Shown here one piece after another: positions 41,884 to 51,474 of a DNA stretch of 64,000 nucleotides. The position numbers were made by a program, and so were the translations under genes. The notes under the pieces are model-generated. The model did no database searches. It saw only the letters and a list, made by a program, of their open reading frames with translations, and was not told where the DNA came from. Within the stretch, counting starts at the first letter, position 1, and every line of letters starts with the position of its first letter. The stretch comes from Chitinophaga tropicalis (GTDB lineage Bacteria > Bacteroidota > Bacteroidia > Chitinophagales > Chitinophagaceae), in assembly GCF_009758205.1 (NCBI RefSeq), contig NZ_WRXN01000010.1, positions 186,001 through 250,000 on the forward strand. Reading direction: 5' to 3'.

Positions 41884-43494
41884 ATGCAAAGATGGCTACC
41901 CATACTATTAAGCATAACCGGCGCTCTGCTGCTCTGGGCGGCATGGCCTACCTCTCCCCTTACCTTTCTGATTTTCATTGCCTTTATTCCTATACTCAGG
42001 TTATCAGATCTTGTACAGCATAACGGCAAATTCTTCGGTTGCATTTTCCTGACCCTTTTTCTCTGGAACGTAGCCACTACCTGGTGGGTGGGTAATACAA
42101 CAGTACCAGCCAGCGGACTGGCGGCGAACCTCATCAACACATTAGTGATGAGCGTTCCTGTTTCCGGTTATCACCGCACCCGGAAAGTACTTGGAACAAC
42201 AGCAGGTTATTTTGCATTGATAGTATATTGGTTAACGTTTGAATACATTCACCTCAGCTGGGAATTCAGCTGGCCATGGCTCAGCCTGGGCAATGCCTTT
42301 GCTATGCATCCTTCCTGGGTACAATGGTATGAATATACCGGCGTAAGCGGTGGTACTTTATGGATATTGCTTAGTAATATCCTCATCTACCATACATGGT
42401 TACAACGAAAAAACTATCCTGTCAGCCTTCCGCTTTTTCTCTGGAAAACTGCCTGGAAACCGGCATTGGCTATTGTCATCCCTTTATTGCTAAGCAGCCT
42501 GGTGACCTATACTTTCAAAGTTCCCGAGGGCCCTTCCGCAGAAGTAGTGATCGTTCAGCCCAACATAGACCCTTACGATAAATTTGCAGACGAAAATGCC
42601 AATATGCAGCTGCAGAAAATGATCAGCCTTTCGAAAGAAAAAACTGACAGCAATACAGCTTATATCATATGGCCGGAAACAGCACTGTTTACACGCGGAG
42701 CCTGGGAAAACCAGCTCAGCTATGAATGGGAAGTGAAGCAGATCAGGCAATTGCTGTTGCAATACCCACATGCCTCACTGGTAAGCGGCGCCACTACGCT
42801 GAAGCGATATAATGAAGCAGACGGCATTCCCAAAGGCTCACGTACTGCAGAAGATGGCACTATCCATTATGATGCTTTCAACTCTGCCATACAGGTAGAT
42901 ACTTCCGGCAATGTACAGATCTATCATAAAGCCAGGCTGGTGCCAGGCGTTGAGATCATACCCTATGTACGCTACCTTTCATTCATGAAAGAACTGGCCC
43001 TGGACCTGGGCGGTATCAGCGGTGGCTATGGCATTACGCCTGGTGTGCGTTTGCTGGAAGATACCCGTAAACACATTAATGTTTTACCTGCTATATGTTA
43101 TGAATCCGTTTATGGTGAATTTGTGGCAGAACATGTACGTAATGGCGCCAACCTCCTGTTCATTGTTACCAATGACGGATGGTGGGGCAATACGGAAGGT
43201 CACCGTCAGCATCTGCAATATGCAAGATTACGCGCTATTGAGACCCGCAGATGGGTGGCACGCAGCGCCAATACAGGTATATCTGCCATCATTGACCCGC
43301 TGGGGAAAATACAACAGACACTTCCCTACTGGAAAGAAGGTGTTATTAAGGGAACTGTAACACCAGCCGCTTCTTTTACGTTTTATGTAAAATTCGGAGA
43401 CCTTATCTCCAGGACAGCCATTGCTTTTTGTATCTTGGTAATAGCATTTAGCTTCTATCAGAAGTACACACGTAGAAAACGATTGATCAATTAA
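41884..43494 (+). CDS. lnt: Apolipoprotein N-acyltransferase
   Basis: Inner-membrane enzyme that adds the third acyl chain to the N-terminal Cys of lipoproteins. The 536-residue protein has several N-terminal helices (LPILLSITGALLLWAAWP, PLTFLIFIAFIPILRL and others) and a periplasmic nitrilase domain with the Glu of IIWPETALF, the Lys of IYHKARLVPGVE and the Cys of LPAICYESVYGEF, which together form the catalytic Glu-Lys-Cys set. A final helix (IAFCILVIAFSFYQ) closes it. Its products include lipoproteins such as those at 38201 and 50266. A 9-pair GAGAATATG/CATATTCTC hairpin without a T run follows. Confidence 0.94.
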   Translation: MQRWLPILLSITGALLLWAAWPTSPLTFLIFIAFIPILRLSDLVQHNGKFFGCIFLTLFLWNVATTWWVGNTTVPASGLAANLINTLVMSVPVSGYHRTRKVLGTTAGYFALIVYWLTFEYIHLSWEFSWPWLSLGNAFAMHPSWVQWYEYTGVSGGTLWILLSNILIYHTWLQRKNYPVSLPLFLWKTAWKPALAIVIPLLLSSLVTYTFKVPEGPSAEVVIVQPNIDPYDKFADENANMQLQKMISLSKEKTDSNTAYIIWPETALFTRGAWENQLSYEWEVKQIRQLLLQYPHASLVSGATTLKRYNEADGIPKGSRTAEDGTIHYDAFNSAIQVDTSGNVQIYHKARLVPGVEIIPYVRYLSFMKELALDLGGISGGYGITPGVRLLEDTRKHINVLPAICYESVYGEFVAEHVRNGANLLFIVTNDGWWGNTEGHRQHLQYARLRAIETRRWVARSANTGISAIIDPLGKIQQTLPYWKEGVIKGTVTPAASFTFYVKFGDLISRTAIAFCILVIAFSFYQKYTRRKRLIN

Positions 43495-43506
43495 GAAACA
43501 GGACCT

Positions 43507-43531
43507 GAGAATATGCGTATTACATATTCTC
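43507..43531. terminator. Hairpin after lnt
   Basis: GAGAATATG and CATATTCTC form a perfect nine-pair stem with a seven-base loop, thirteen bases after the lnt stop codon. No T run follows, so termination is uncertain. Confidence 0.45.
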
Positions 43532-43582
43532 CAATATATTAAGGTTTTTCCACCTGGTTCTTAATGCCAAAATAAATTTATA

Positions 43583-44368
43583 ATGCCCAATAAACCTTCT
43601 GCACAAAATACACATCTAATGAGCAGGCCGGCTGTGCTATTGATCCATGGATTCTCTGAAAATGGGCTTATATGGGAACAACAACTTGACTTCCTGCGCG
43701 AACAGTTTTACGTGCTGGCGCCAGACCTGCCAGGTACAGGACAAACGCCATTAACAGCATCATTGAGTATAGAAAGCATGGCAGAATACGTACATGAACT
43801 TTTACTGGAGAACGGAATTGAGAAAGCGGTAGTAATAGGCCATTCCATGGGAGGATATGTAGCCCTGGCGCTTGCAGAAAAATACCCTGCCCTAGTACAG
43901 GGCCTGGGGCTTTTTCACTCTACTGCCACTCCTGACAGTGAAGAGAAAAAAGAAGCCCGGCGCAAATCTATCACTATGATAGAGAAATATGGCAGCGATG
44001 CTTTCGTTAAACAGACAATGCCTAATATGTTCAGTCCTGCATACAGAAAAGAGCACCCTGAACGTGTAGAGGCATATATCCGGTTATGCTCACAATGCCC
44101 GCAACCATCGCTGATAGCCTACTATGAAGCTATGATGCTACGCCCTGACCGGACTGCCGTATTATCATCCCTGAAGGTACCAGCCCTGTTTGTGATAGGA
44201 AAAGATGATACAGCCGTACCACTGCAAAACATCCTTCCACAGGTATCCCTTCCTGCCGTAAGTGATATCAGGATATTTGAAGATACAGGCCACATGGGAA
44301 TGTGGGAAGTGCCGGAAGCCAGCAGACTGTTATTACAGCAGTTTATTCTTTTTTGCCAACAATATTGA
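43583..44368 (+). CDS. Alpha/beta-fold hydrolase
   Basis: 261-residue hydrolase with a serine nucleophile in VVIGHSMGGYVALALAEKYP, the oxyanion loop LIHGFSENGLIWEQQ, a late Asp in FVIGKDDTAVPL and the His in FEDTGHMGMWEVP. The nearest families are epoxide hydrolase/haloperoxidase-like enzymes, but the substrate cannot be told. A second ATG at 43619 (MSRPAVLLIHGF) is an equally good start. The stop codon is two bases before the GTG start of a T9SS surface protein gene, so the two are probably translationally coupled, which is odd for a soluble enzyme and a secreted adhesin. Confidence 0.88.
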   Translation: MPNKPSAQNTHLMSRPAVLLIHGFSENGLIWEQQLDFLREQFYVLAPDLPGTGQTPLTASLSIESMAEYVHELLLENGIEKAVVIGHSMGGYVALALAEKYPALVQGLGLFHSTATPDSEEKKEARRKSITMIEKYGSDAFVKQTMPNMFSPAYRKEHPERVEAYIRLCSQCPQPSLIAYYEAMMLRPDRTAVLSSLKVPALFVIGKDDTAVPLQNILPQVSLPAVSDIRIFEDTGHMGMWEVPEASRLLLQQFILFCQQY

Positions 44369-44370
44369 CC

Positions 44371-47031
44371 GTGAAAAAAACCCTTATACTGCTTTTAATT
44401 CTTGCCAGCGGATTAATATCGCGGGCCTCCCACATAATCGGAGGAGAGATGTTCTATAAATACATCTCCAAAACCTCTACCACTGTCACCTACCAGGTAA
44501 CATTGAAGCTGTTCCGCATATGTGACCCTGCGGGAGGGAATGTAGCAGCTATGCCGTCTTCTGTTTTTTTCACTGTTTACAGCAAAGACAATAACAGTCA
44601 GTATACATCAGTGCTTGTAAACCGTTCCAGTATTGAGAACAGGAACCTTGGACAGGTAGATCCCTGTATTGTCAATCCACCTACTGTTTGTTTCCAGATA
44701 GGCATCTATACTACCACCATCACGGTACCTATTAATAACTCCGGTTATACCGTAGCCTTCCAGAGCTGCTGTCGTGATAACACCATGGCCAACCTGGTAG
44801 ATACGCGTAACCCGAACGACGAACAGAACTATCCCGGCAATGGCGCCACCTACTTTACCGAATTCCCTGCCAACGCAGGCATTGTCGATAACTCCAGCCC
44901 TTACTTTGCAAAAGACGAAGCTGTGCTTGTTTGCGCCAACAAGAAATTTGAATACGACTTTTCTGCAATCGATCCTGATGAAGGCGATAGTCTTGTATAT
45001 GTGTTCTGCAATGCCTATGGCGGCGGTCAGACCACTAACGGAGCAAACGGTAATACTACCCCACCTCCGGCAGCAGCACCTCCTTATTCATCTGTACCAT
45101 ACAAAAGCCCTTATACAGGCTCTACTCCTCTGGGAGCAGGCGCCACTATCAATTCCTCCACAGGTATGATCTCAGGCACCGCGCCTCCGGCAGGTAAATA
45201 TGTATTGACAGTCTGCGTATATGAATACCGTAACGGCACATTATTAGGCATTCACCGTAAAGACTTCCATCTCAACGTTACCACCTGCGTGAAGGAAGTT
45301 GTTGCCGCTATGCCTGATACATATAACGACTGCTCCGGTTATACCATTACTTTCCTTAACAACAGTACGGAAGGTAAAACGTACGACTGGGACTTCGGAG
45401 ATGGCACTACAACACAAACTACCAGTACAGATCCTATACAACATACTTACACACAACAGGGCACGTATACAGTAAAGCTATATGTAGAAAAAAACAGCAA
45501 CTGTGGCGACAGTGCTACCGCTACTGCCTACGTATACCCGTTACTTGATCCGAAAGTCAGTATCACCGGTTTGTGCAGTAATACTATTACAAGCTTCACC
45601 AACAACTCTACTACTTCAGGCGCAGGTGATGCTATCACTTATTTCAGATGGGACTTCGGTGTAAGCGGTACCAATGCAGATACCTCCCTTTTGAAGACTG
45701 CCCAGTACCAGTATCCCGGCCCTGGCAACTATGACGTTGTACTTCAACTGAAGACCAGGAGAGGCTGTGAACGGTTTGATACCAGCCATATTGTGATCTA
45801 CGATAATCCGCCACTCACTACCACCAGCGATACCCTGCTCTGTATCCGCAACTCGCTCACCCTTTTTGCGGAAAGCGTAGTAGATGGTAATGTAGTAGCA
45901 GGTACCTATGCCTGGACACCTAATTACAATATTGTCAATGCCAATACAGCTACTCCTACAGTCAGCCCAAAACTGGATACAGCGTATACTGTACACTTTA
46001 CCGATGCTACCGGCTGTTCCAACTCCAAAAGAGTGGCTATAGACATAAGAGACACGCTGCTGGTGAAAGCCAGTGTAGACAGTACGGTATGTACCGGCGA
46101 TGAGGTGCATCTCGTTGCATATGCAGACGGCAATTATCCGCTTACCTGGTATGATGCTTCCAGCAATACACAGGTAGGCAGCGGGGCAGACCTGTATATC
46201 ACTCCCCCGGCTCCCAACGCTGTTTACGCAGTTGTGGGCGACCTTGGGGACTGCAGCGGCTATGATACCACCAGGCTGACAGTGGTAGATCCTCCTGTAG
46301 CAGATGCAGGTGAGGATGCCACCATTTGCTACGGAGAACAGGTTACCCTCCAGGCTTCCGGTGGTACGACTTACAGCTGGACACCCGCTGCTACGCTGAC
46401 CACTCCCAGGCAGGCAACCACTGTTGCCAAACCATTGGACACTACAGCTTATGTTGTAGCTGTAACAGATGTTCAGGGTTGTCCGAAGGTAGTGACAGAT
46501 ACAGTTGTGATCAATGTAGTGCCTCCCGTGCCGGCCTTTGCCGGTAATGATACCATCGTGATCCTCAATCAGCCGTTCCAGCTCAATGCCAGTGGTGGCG
46601 TGAGATACGTATGGACGCCTGCTGATGGGCTTGACGATCCTAACGTCTACAATCCTGTCACCACTCTTAATCGCGATATAACCTACACTGTTACCGTCTA
46701 TACGGAAGAAGGCTGTTCCGGCACAGACAATATTCATGTGCGCTTCATTGCCGGTCCGGATATTTATGTCCCGACAGGATTCTCTCCCAACGGGGATGGT
46801 AAAAATGATGTTTTCCGTCCGCTGCCTGTAGGTATTGTGCAGCTGGAATACTTCCGGGTGTTTGATCGCTGGGGAAAGATGATGTACAGCACCAGTCAGT
46901 ATCTTAAAGGATGGGACGGCAATTTCAACGGACAACCTGCTGCTATCGGCACCTATGTATGGGTAGTGCAGGGTAAGAATACTAACAACGAAACAGTGCA
47001 GAGAAAAGGTACAGTTACACTCGTCAGATAG
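44371..47031 (+). CDS. Surface protein with HIIGGE N-domain, PKD domains and T9SS type B sorting domain (paralogue 1)
   Basis: 886-residue predicted T9SS cargo. It begins with a GTG at 44371, two bases after the hydrolase stop codon; upstream residues in the open frame are not signal-like. The signal peptide VKKTLILLLILASGLISRA is followed by SHIIGGEMFYKYISK, a domain to about 320 with paired Cys (FQSCCRDN, CVYEYRN) shared with the next gene. PKD-like modules follow (WDFGDGTTTQT, RWDFGVSGT), then Ig-like parts, and the C-terminal sorting domain (GFSPNGDGKNDVFRPL, FDRWGKMMYS). No SprF-type gene is beside it. A role in surface adhesion or gliding is inferred from the domains. Confidence 0.9.
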   Translation: MKKTLILLLILASGLISRASHIIGGEMFYKYISKTSTTVTYQVTLKLFRICDPAGGNVAAMPSSVFFTVYSKDNNSQYTSVLVNRSSIENRNLGQVDPCIVNPPTVCFQIGIYTTTITVPINNSGYTVAFQSCCRDNTMANLVDTRNPNDEQNYPGNGATYFTEFPANAGIVDNSSPYFAKDEAVLVCANKKFEYDFSAIDPDEGDSLVYVFCNAYGGGQTTNGANGNTTPPPAAAPPYSSVPYKSPYTGSTPLGAGATINSSTGMISGTAPPAGKYVLTVCVYEYRNGTLLGIHRKDFHLNVTTCVKEVVAAMPDTYNDCSGYTITFLNNSTEGKTYDWDFGDGTTTQTTSTDPIQHTYTQQGTYTVKLYVEKNSNCGDSATATAYVYPLLDPKVSITGLCSNTITSFTNNSTTSGAGDAITYFRWDFGVSGTNADTSLLKTAQYQYPGPGNYDVVLQLKTRRGCERFDTSHIVIYDNPPLTTTSDTLLCIRNSLTLFAESVVDGNVVAGTYAWTPNYNIVNANTATPTVSPKLDTAYTVHFTDATGCSNSKRVAIDIRDTLLVKASVDSTVCTGDEVHLVAYADGNYPLTWYDASSNTQVGSGADLYITPPAPNAVYAVVGDLGDCSGYDTTRLTVVDPPVADAGEDATICYGEQVTLQASGGTTYSWTPAATLTTPRQATTVAKPLDTTAYVVAVTDVQGCPKVVTDTVVINVVPPVPAFAGNDTIVILNQPFQLNASGGVRYVWTPADGLDDPNVYNPVTTLNRDITYTVTVYTEEGCSGTDNIHVRFIAGPDIYVPTGFSPNGDGKNDVFRPLPVGIVQLEYFRVFDRWGKMMYSTSQYLKGWDGNFNGQPAAIGTYVWVVQGKNTNNETVQRKGTVTLVR

Positions 47032-47190
47032 TACATCCAACACAGTTAATCACATACTTTCAACTGTAAAGAACTATTGTACAACTACTTCTCAAAGTAG
47101 CGTGAATACTGAAGAATTTCATTTTAAGGAACGCTTTTTTTTCCGTAAATTCCTATAGGAAAGTCTTCATTTTGCTATTTACCCCGCTAG

Positions 47191-49119
47191 ATGTACAGGT
47201 TCTTAATTCTGGCTATTTGCTGCGGACTATTCCACGTTAGAGCAGTCTGTTACCATATTATTGGTGGGGAGATCTACTATGCTTATATAGGAACAAATGC
47301 TGACGGCACCAACCGGTACGTGATCACACTTAAACTTTACCGCGATGCCGATTTTACCTGTGGCGCTATCCAGGGATGCCTGGACCATTTTGAGAACCCC
47401 GTTCCTATCAATGTCTATACATCTACCGGTTCACGCGTTTATACCGGCATCCAGATATCGATCGTACAGACAAAATCATTGCGGGATACGCTTAAGAATC
47501 CCTGCCTTGCTCCACGTACACAAAACCTGGAAGTAGCCTACTACCAGGATACCATTACCCTGGCACCCAATTTCGGCGGATATTATGTTACTTATCAGCG
47601 TTGCTGCCGTGGGGAGAAGCTTGCCAATATCTACGATTCAGAACATGAAGGTTCTACTTATTATACGGTGATCCCCGGGTCTGAAAAAAGAGCTACCAAC
47701 AGCAGCGCTTATTTCCGGCAGGACGGCGCTATTGTGATCTGCAACAGTCTGCCCTTCACTTACAGCTATGCGGCTTACGACCCGGATAACGACAGCCTCA
47801 CTTACAATCTCTGCAATGCGCTAACCGGTGGCGCTGCCCGTAATGAAGGTGCGGCAACCAATCCGCCTCCATATAACGCCACAGTAGATTACATCACTCC
47901 TTATTCCGGCGCCAATCCAATGGGTGGCGCTCCACAGATATCTATAGATAATAATGGTATGCTGCAGGGCACTCCCAACCGGGAAGGCAAATTCGTTGTA
48001 TCTGTCTGCGTCAATGAATATGACCGGCGAACGAAAGTCCTGCTGGGAACCCATCATAAAGATATACTGCTGACGGTTTTCAACTGTAAAACCAATATAC
48101 AGGCAGGATTTCCTTCTGTCCTGCAAAACTGTGTGGCTGCTCCTGACCTCGGTGTTATGATGCCCAACTACAGTAACGCCGGCTATACATCAGCATATTA
48201 CTGGGACTTCGGAGATGGTACAGATACGCTGACATATGACCGTACCATCTTTAAACATCAATTCCCTGATACAGGGATTTATAAAGTGAAGCTGGTGGTA
48301 AACCCCGGCCTTAGCTGCACAGACAGTGCTGCAGGGCTGGTATACAATTATCCCGGATTGGCGGGCGACTTCACCGTGCAGGGACTCTGCAAGGGAGAAG
48401 TGGTCCGCTTCAGCGATATTTCTACCTACACCTACGGCAATATCACTGAACGACGATGGAACATTGGACAGGACAGCGAAGATATTCTTGGCGCCTTTAC
48501 AGGCACTAATATCAACTATGTATATCCTAAGGGAGGAGTATATACCGTTGCCCTGTCCATCTATACCAACCGATCGTGCAGCACAACTATCACCAAAGAC
48601 ATCATGATCTATGAAGTCTCGCCCTCTGCGGGAAATGATACTGTACTGGCTAAAGGACAGCTGTTACAGCTAAATGGTTCCGGCGGAGAGTTCTATAGCT
48701 GGTCGCCACCGGATGGTTTGAATAGCACCGGTATTCCCGATCCTGTCGTAAAATGGGACCAGGATATCACCTATACCCTGACAGTCTCGAATACCCAGGG
48801 ATGTATAGGATATGATACCATCCGTGTTAAGTATTATACCGGCCCTGAAATGTATGTGCCCAATGCTTTCAGTCCTAACGGAGATGGTCAGAACGATCGC
48901 TTCCGCTTCATACCTGTAGGTATTACTGACTACTATTTCTTCCGGATATTCAACAGATGGGGGCAGGAGGTTTATTCTTCTACTGATTTCCGGAAAGGAT
49001 GGGACGGTACAATCAAAGGCTCTCCAGCTCCTGTAGATACCTACATATGGATCCTTTCCGGTAAAGATCTGAACGGACAGACAATTTTACGCAAAGGCAC
49101 TGTAACTTTGGTGAAGTAA
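47191..49119 (+). CDS. Surface protein with HIIGGE N-domain, PKD domain and T9SS type B sorting domain (paralogue 2)
   Basis: 642-residue predicted T9SS cargo, a shorter paralogue of the preceding gene. The signal peptide (MYRFLILAICCGLFHVRAV) leads into CYHIIGGEIYYAYIGTN and the same cysteine-marked N-domain (YQRCCRGEKLANIY, DPDNDSLTYNLCNAL, CVNEYDRRTKV). A PKD-like module (YYWDFGDGTDTLTYD) and an Ig-like stretch precede the sorting domain (AFSPNGDGQNDRFRFIP, FNRWGQEVYSS, KGTVTLVK). It lacks the long Ig-like array of paralogue 1. The intergenic 159 bases contain a weak AGCGT/ACGCT hairpin and a T run, so transcription may be separate. The SDR gene follows in 15 bases. Confidence 0.9.
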   Translation: MYRFLILAICCGLFHVRAVCYHIIGGEIYYAYIGTNADGTNRYVITLKLYRDADFTCGAIQGCLDHFENPVPINVYTSTGSRVYTGIQISIVQTKSLRDTLKNPCLAPRTQNLEVAYYQDTITLAPNFGGYYVTYQRCCRGEKLANIYDSEHEGSTYYTVIPGSEKRATNSSAYFRQDGAIVICNSLPFTYSYAAYDPDNDSLTYNLCNALTGGAARNEGAATNPPPYNATVDYITPYSGANPMGGAPQISIDNNGMLQGTPNREGKFVVSVCVNEYDRRTKVLLGTHHKDILLTVFNCKTNIQAGFPSVLQNCVAAPDLGVMMPNYSNAGYTSAYYWDFGDGTDTLTYDRTIFKHQFPDTGIYKVKLVVNPGLSCTDSAAGLVYNYPGLAGDFTVQGLCKGEVVRFSDISTYTYGNITERRWNIGQDSEDILGAFTGTNINYVYPKGGVYTVALSIYTNRSCSTTITKDIMIYEVSPSAGNDTVLAKGQLLQLNGSGGEFYSWSPPDGLNSTGIPDPVVKWDQDITYTLTVSNTQGCIGYDTIRVKYYTGPEMYVPNAFSPNGDGQNDRFRFIPVGITDYYFFRIFNRWGQEVYSSTDFRKGWDGTIKGSPAPVDTYIWILSGKDLNGQTILRKGTVTLVK

Positions 49120-49134
49120 ATCACGGACTTTATT

Positions 49135-49890
49135 ATGGCGATAGTTCTTATTACCGGCGCCACTGCCGGCTTTGGCGAGGCATGTGCTAAAAAATTTGCG
49201 GAAAACGGTTATAACCTGATCATTACAGGACGCAGACAGGAAAGACTTTCTCAATTACAGCAGGAGCTGGAAAAACAATATGAGATAAAAGTACTTCCCC
49301 TCTCTTTTGATGTAAGAGATGAACAGGCGGTAAGCAGTATCCTGGGTGGTATCCCCGAAGAATGGAAAGCTGTGGATATCCTTATTAATAACGCCGGACT
49401 GGCGCTGGGCCTGAGTACCATAGATGAAAGCGCATTGTCAGACTGGGACACGATGCTGGACACTAACGTAAAAGGCCTGTTATATGTATCCAGGGTAGTA
49501 ATGCCCTGGCTGAAAGCACGCAGCAAAGGACATATCATAAACCTGGGCTCAACAGCAGCCAAAGCGGTATATGCAAAAGGCGCCGTTTACTGTGCATCCA
49601 AAGCTGCGGTAGATTCTATTTCCCAGGGCATGCGCATAGACCTGCTACCTTATCATATCAAAGTAACTGCTATTCACCCCGGTGCGGCAGAAACAGAATT
49701 TTCAATGGTACGTTTTAAAGGAGATTCTTCCCAGGCAGATAACGTGTATAAGGGCATTAAAGCGCTCAGCGCAGAGGATGTAGCAGATACTATCTATTAT
49801 TGCGCCAGCCTCCCGGCACATGTCTGCATCAACGACCTGGTGATCACCTGCACGCAGCAGGCCAATGCGTATTACACTTACAGAGAGTAA
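49135..49890 (+). CDS. Short-chain dehydrogenase/reductase, YdfG-like
   Basis: 251-residue NAD(P)-dependent oxidoreductase of the classical SDR type. It has the cofactor motif TGATAGFGEACAKKF, the structural NNAGLALG, the catalytic Ser near INLGSTAAK and the YxxxK pair in YCASK. The sequence pattern resembles 3-hydroxy acid dehydrogenases such as YdfG, which oxidise serine or 3-hydroxypropionate, but substrate cannot be fixed. The gene begins 15 bases after the T9SS cargo gene and may be cotranscribed with it. Confidence 0.9.
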   Translation: MAIVLITGATAGFGEACAKKFAENGYNLIITGRRQERLSQLQQELEKQYEIKVLPLSFDVRDEQAVSSILGGIPEEWKAVDILINNAGLALGLSTIDESALSDWDTMLDTNVKGLLYVSRVVMPWLKARSKGHIINLGSTAAKAVYAKGAVYCASKAAVDSISQGMRIDLLPYHIKVTAIHPGAAETEFSMVRFKGDSSQADNVYKGIKALSAEDVADTIYYCASLPAHVCINDLVITCTQQANAYYTYRE

Positions 49891-50075
49891 AAATTAATAA
49901 TATAACACTTAGATGTTATTCCATGAATAATTATTTCTATATATATTTGAAGCACTAACGTTCGTGAAGAATAATTGTGATGTAACAATGTGGGGATGAG
50001 TTAACTAACTATGAATCTATTAACGTACAACGTTTGTCCTGATGCTGACTATCTATCCTAAAAAACCATATCCCT

Positions 50076-50222
50076 ATGCTTACATTTGCAACACTGTATT
50101 TGTTGCGCCTCTACTACCCAAGGTGGAAAGCAGAGTGGCGCTTCTACTCCGACAGATCTAAAAGGAATAACTACGGTCGCTGGGCAACACGCCAGGATTG
50201 GGCCGGAGCTTTTAGCTACTGA
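50076..50222 (+). CDS. 48-codon small protein gene ahead of a strong terminator
   Basis: An ATG at 50076 opens a 48-codon frame ending with TGA at 50220-50222, eleven bases before a 16-pair terminator. The product has a hydrophobic start (MLTFATLYLLRLYYPRW) followed by a basic, aromatic-rich stretch with Trp and Arg (RWATRQDWAGAFSY end). Its composition and the fitting terminator support a real gene. A longer overlapping frame, starting at 50086 and running through the terminator, is not convincing. The region could instead make a structured RNA: GCGCC and GGCGC words and TGTTGC/GCAACA words pair within it. No function is visible. Confidence 0.6.
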   Translation: MLTFATLYLLRLYYPRWKAEWRFYSDRSKRNNYGRWATRQDWAGAFSY

Positions 50223-50232
50223 GAAATGTATC

Positions 50233-50267
50233 GAAAAAAGCCGTATCAGTCTGATACGGCTTTTTTC
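50233..50267. terminator. Bidirectional terminator after the 48-codon gene
   Basis: GAAAAAAGCCGTATCA-GTC-TGATACGGCTTTTTTC forms a perfect 16-pair stem. It serves the 48-codon gene and overlaps the stop codon of the lipoprotein gene at 50266. Confidence 0.9.
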
Positions 50268-51474
50268 ATTCAAACAGGCGGTAACATACCTGTTCGCTTT
50301 CCCCTGTCCTCTTTGTATATGCAATCAGTGCTGTATGCTTATCCACTCCCTTTATTACCGGAAATGTCACATACAATGAATCGGCAGTCAGCGTGCCTGT
50401 TTTCAGCACCTCTCCTGTGCCTTTCCTGACCTGGAAGCCAATCCGGCTGTTAAAGGTCTTTCCCGCTTTCACCGGTTCATCCCATACCATCATTACCTGT
50501 TCATTGCCTACTACCGTTATCTGCGGATGTTTAGCCATAGGCATTGTACTAACCTGTTCTTTATGGGTATAGGTAACACCATTGTCCAGGGAACGGCAGT
50601 AGAACACACCCTGTCCGCCACCCATGGTAAACCAGGCAAAATGGAGCCCTTCACTGTTCTTTACCATAGCAGGGCCGGTATGCGGACAACCGCGTACTAT
50701 CCAGTTATCTGCGCTGATCCTTTTTAATGGCGTGAAGGAAGCACCTCCGTCTGTCGATACCGTATGCACCATATCCCTGATAGAATCGTTGATAATGTCC
50801 CGGAAAGCAATGTGAACAGCTCCCTTATCATCTGTATACAGGTCTGTACGGCAACATTGACAAACAGTCTGCGCCACAGGACGTTCCTGTCTGAAACCAT
50901 TGTGCCCGTCTGTTACAGCAAAATAAAGAGTAGAGCCTTCATTTTCCGTTTCCTTGCGGTTGTCCAGCCATATAGCGGCAGCCTCTCCGCTGGAGAGGAG
51001 CGCCATATCGAAATACCGCTGGTCGTAACTGCCGGTATCTGTTACCAGCGGTTGTGCAGGCAGCCAGGTTTTCCCATTATCCAGGGAACGTGTATAAAAC
51101 ACCCTTCCTGCGTATTTATTCCTTGCATCGTTCTGTTCAACCCCATACATTGCAATGATCTCTCCATCGGGCTTAAAAACCATTTTAGGCATATTCTCTG
51201 CATGCGGTAATACCCCCCGGCTTTCCGGCACCGGTAATGCAGCAGAGAAAGACCTTCCTTTATCTTCAGATACAGCATAGTATATCAGGCCGGTATCTGT
51301 ACCTCCTTCCGTTTCTATCCAGCTCACAGCAATCTTACCATCTGTTGTAGTGGTGATAAAAGGGCAGGAAGCATCCCTGCCAGCAAATGATAATACCCGT
51401 TCTTTATCATCAGGTTGATGGCATGCTGTAAGGCATGCCGACAATAAGATCCACCAATGTCTGTTCTTCATCAT
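50266..51474 (-). CDS. BNR/sialidase-like repeat lipoprotein, third gene of the TonB operon
   Basis: 402-residue predicted lipoprotein; the signal peptide ends in a lipobox-like LTAC (Cys18). Four Asp-box repeats are visible: SEDKGRSF, SLDNGKTW, STDGGASF and SLDNGVTY, typical of a six-bladed sialidase-type propeller. The Arg triad and Tyr-Glu nucleophile of true sialidases are not obvious, so an enzymatic role is unproven. A cysteine cluster, VCQCCRT, lies near residue 200. The ATG overlaps the TAA of the TonB receptor by one base, so the two are translationally coupled. It could be a surface accessory of the receptor. Confidence 0.85.
   Translation of the reverse strand: MMKNRHWWILLSACLTACHQPDDKERVLSFAGRDASCPFITTTTDGKIAVSWIETEGGTDTGLIYYAVSEDKGRSFSAALPVPESRGVLPHAENMPKMVFKPDGEIIAMYGVEQNDARNKYAGRVFYTRSLDNGKTWLPAQPLVTDTGSYDQRYFDMALLSSGEAAAIWLDNRKETENEGSTLYFAVTDGHNGFRQERPVAQTVCQCCRTDLYTDDKGAVHIAFRDIINDSIRDMVHTVSTDGGASFTPLKRISADNWIVRGCPHTGPAMVKNSEGLHFAWFTMGGGQGVFYCRSLDNGVTYTHKEQVSTMPMAKHPQITVVGNEQVMMVWDEPVKAGKTFNSRIGFQVRKGTGEVLKTGTLTADSLYVTFPVIKGVDKHTALIAYTKRTGESEQVCYRLFE

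Noticed and set aside
45616..47043. 475-codon open frame on the minus strand
   Set aside because: It lies opposite the T9SS surface protein at 44371, which has a signal peptide, PKD modules and a sorting domain; the antisense frame has no domain and unusual composition.
50086..50379. 97-codon plus-strand frame over the small gene and terminator
   Set aside because: It reads through a 16-pair terminator and into the antisense of the lipoprotein gene; the 48-codon frame fits better.
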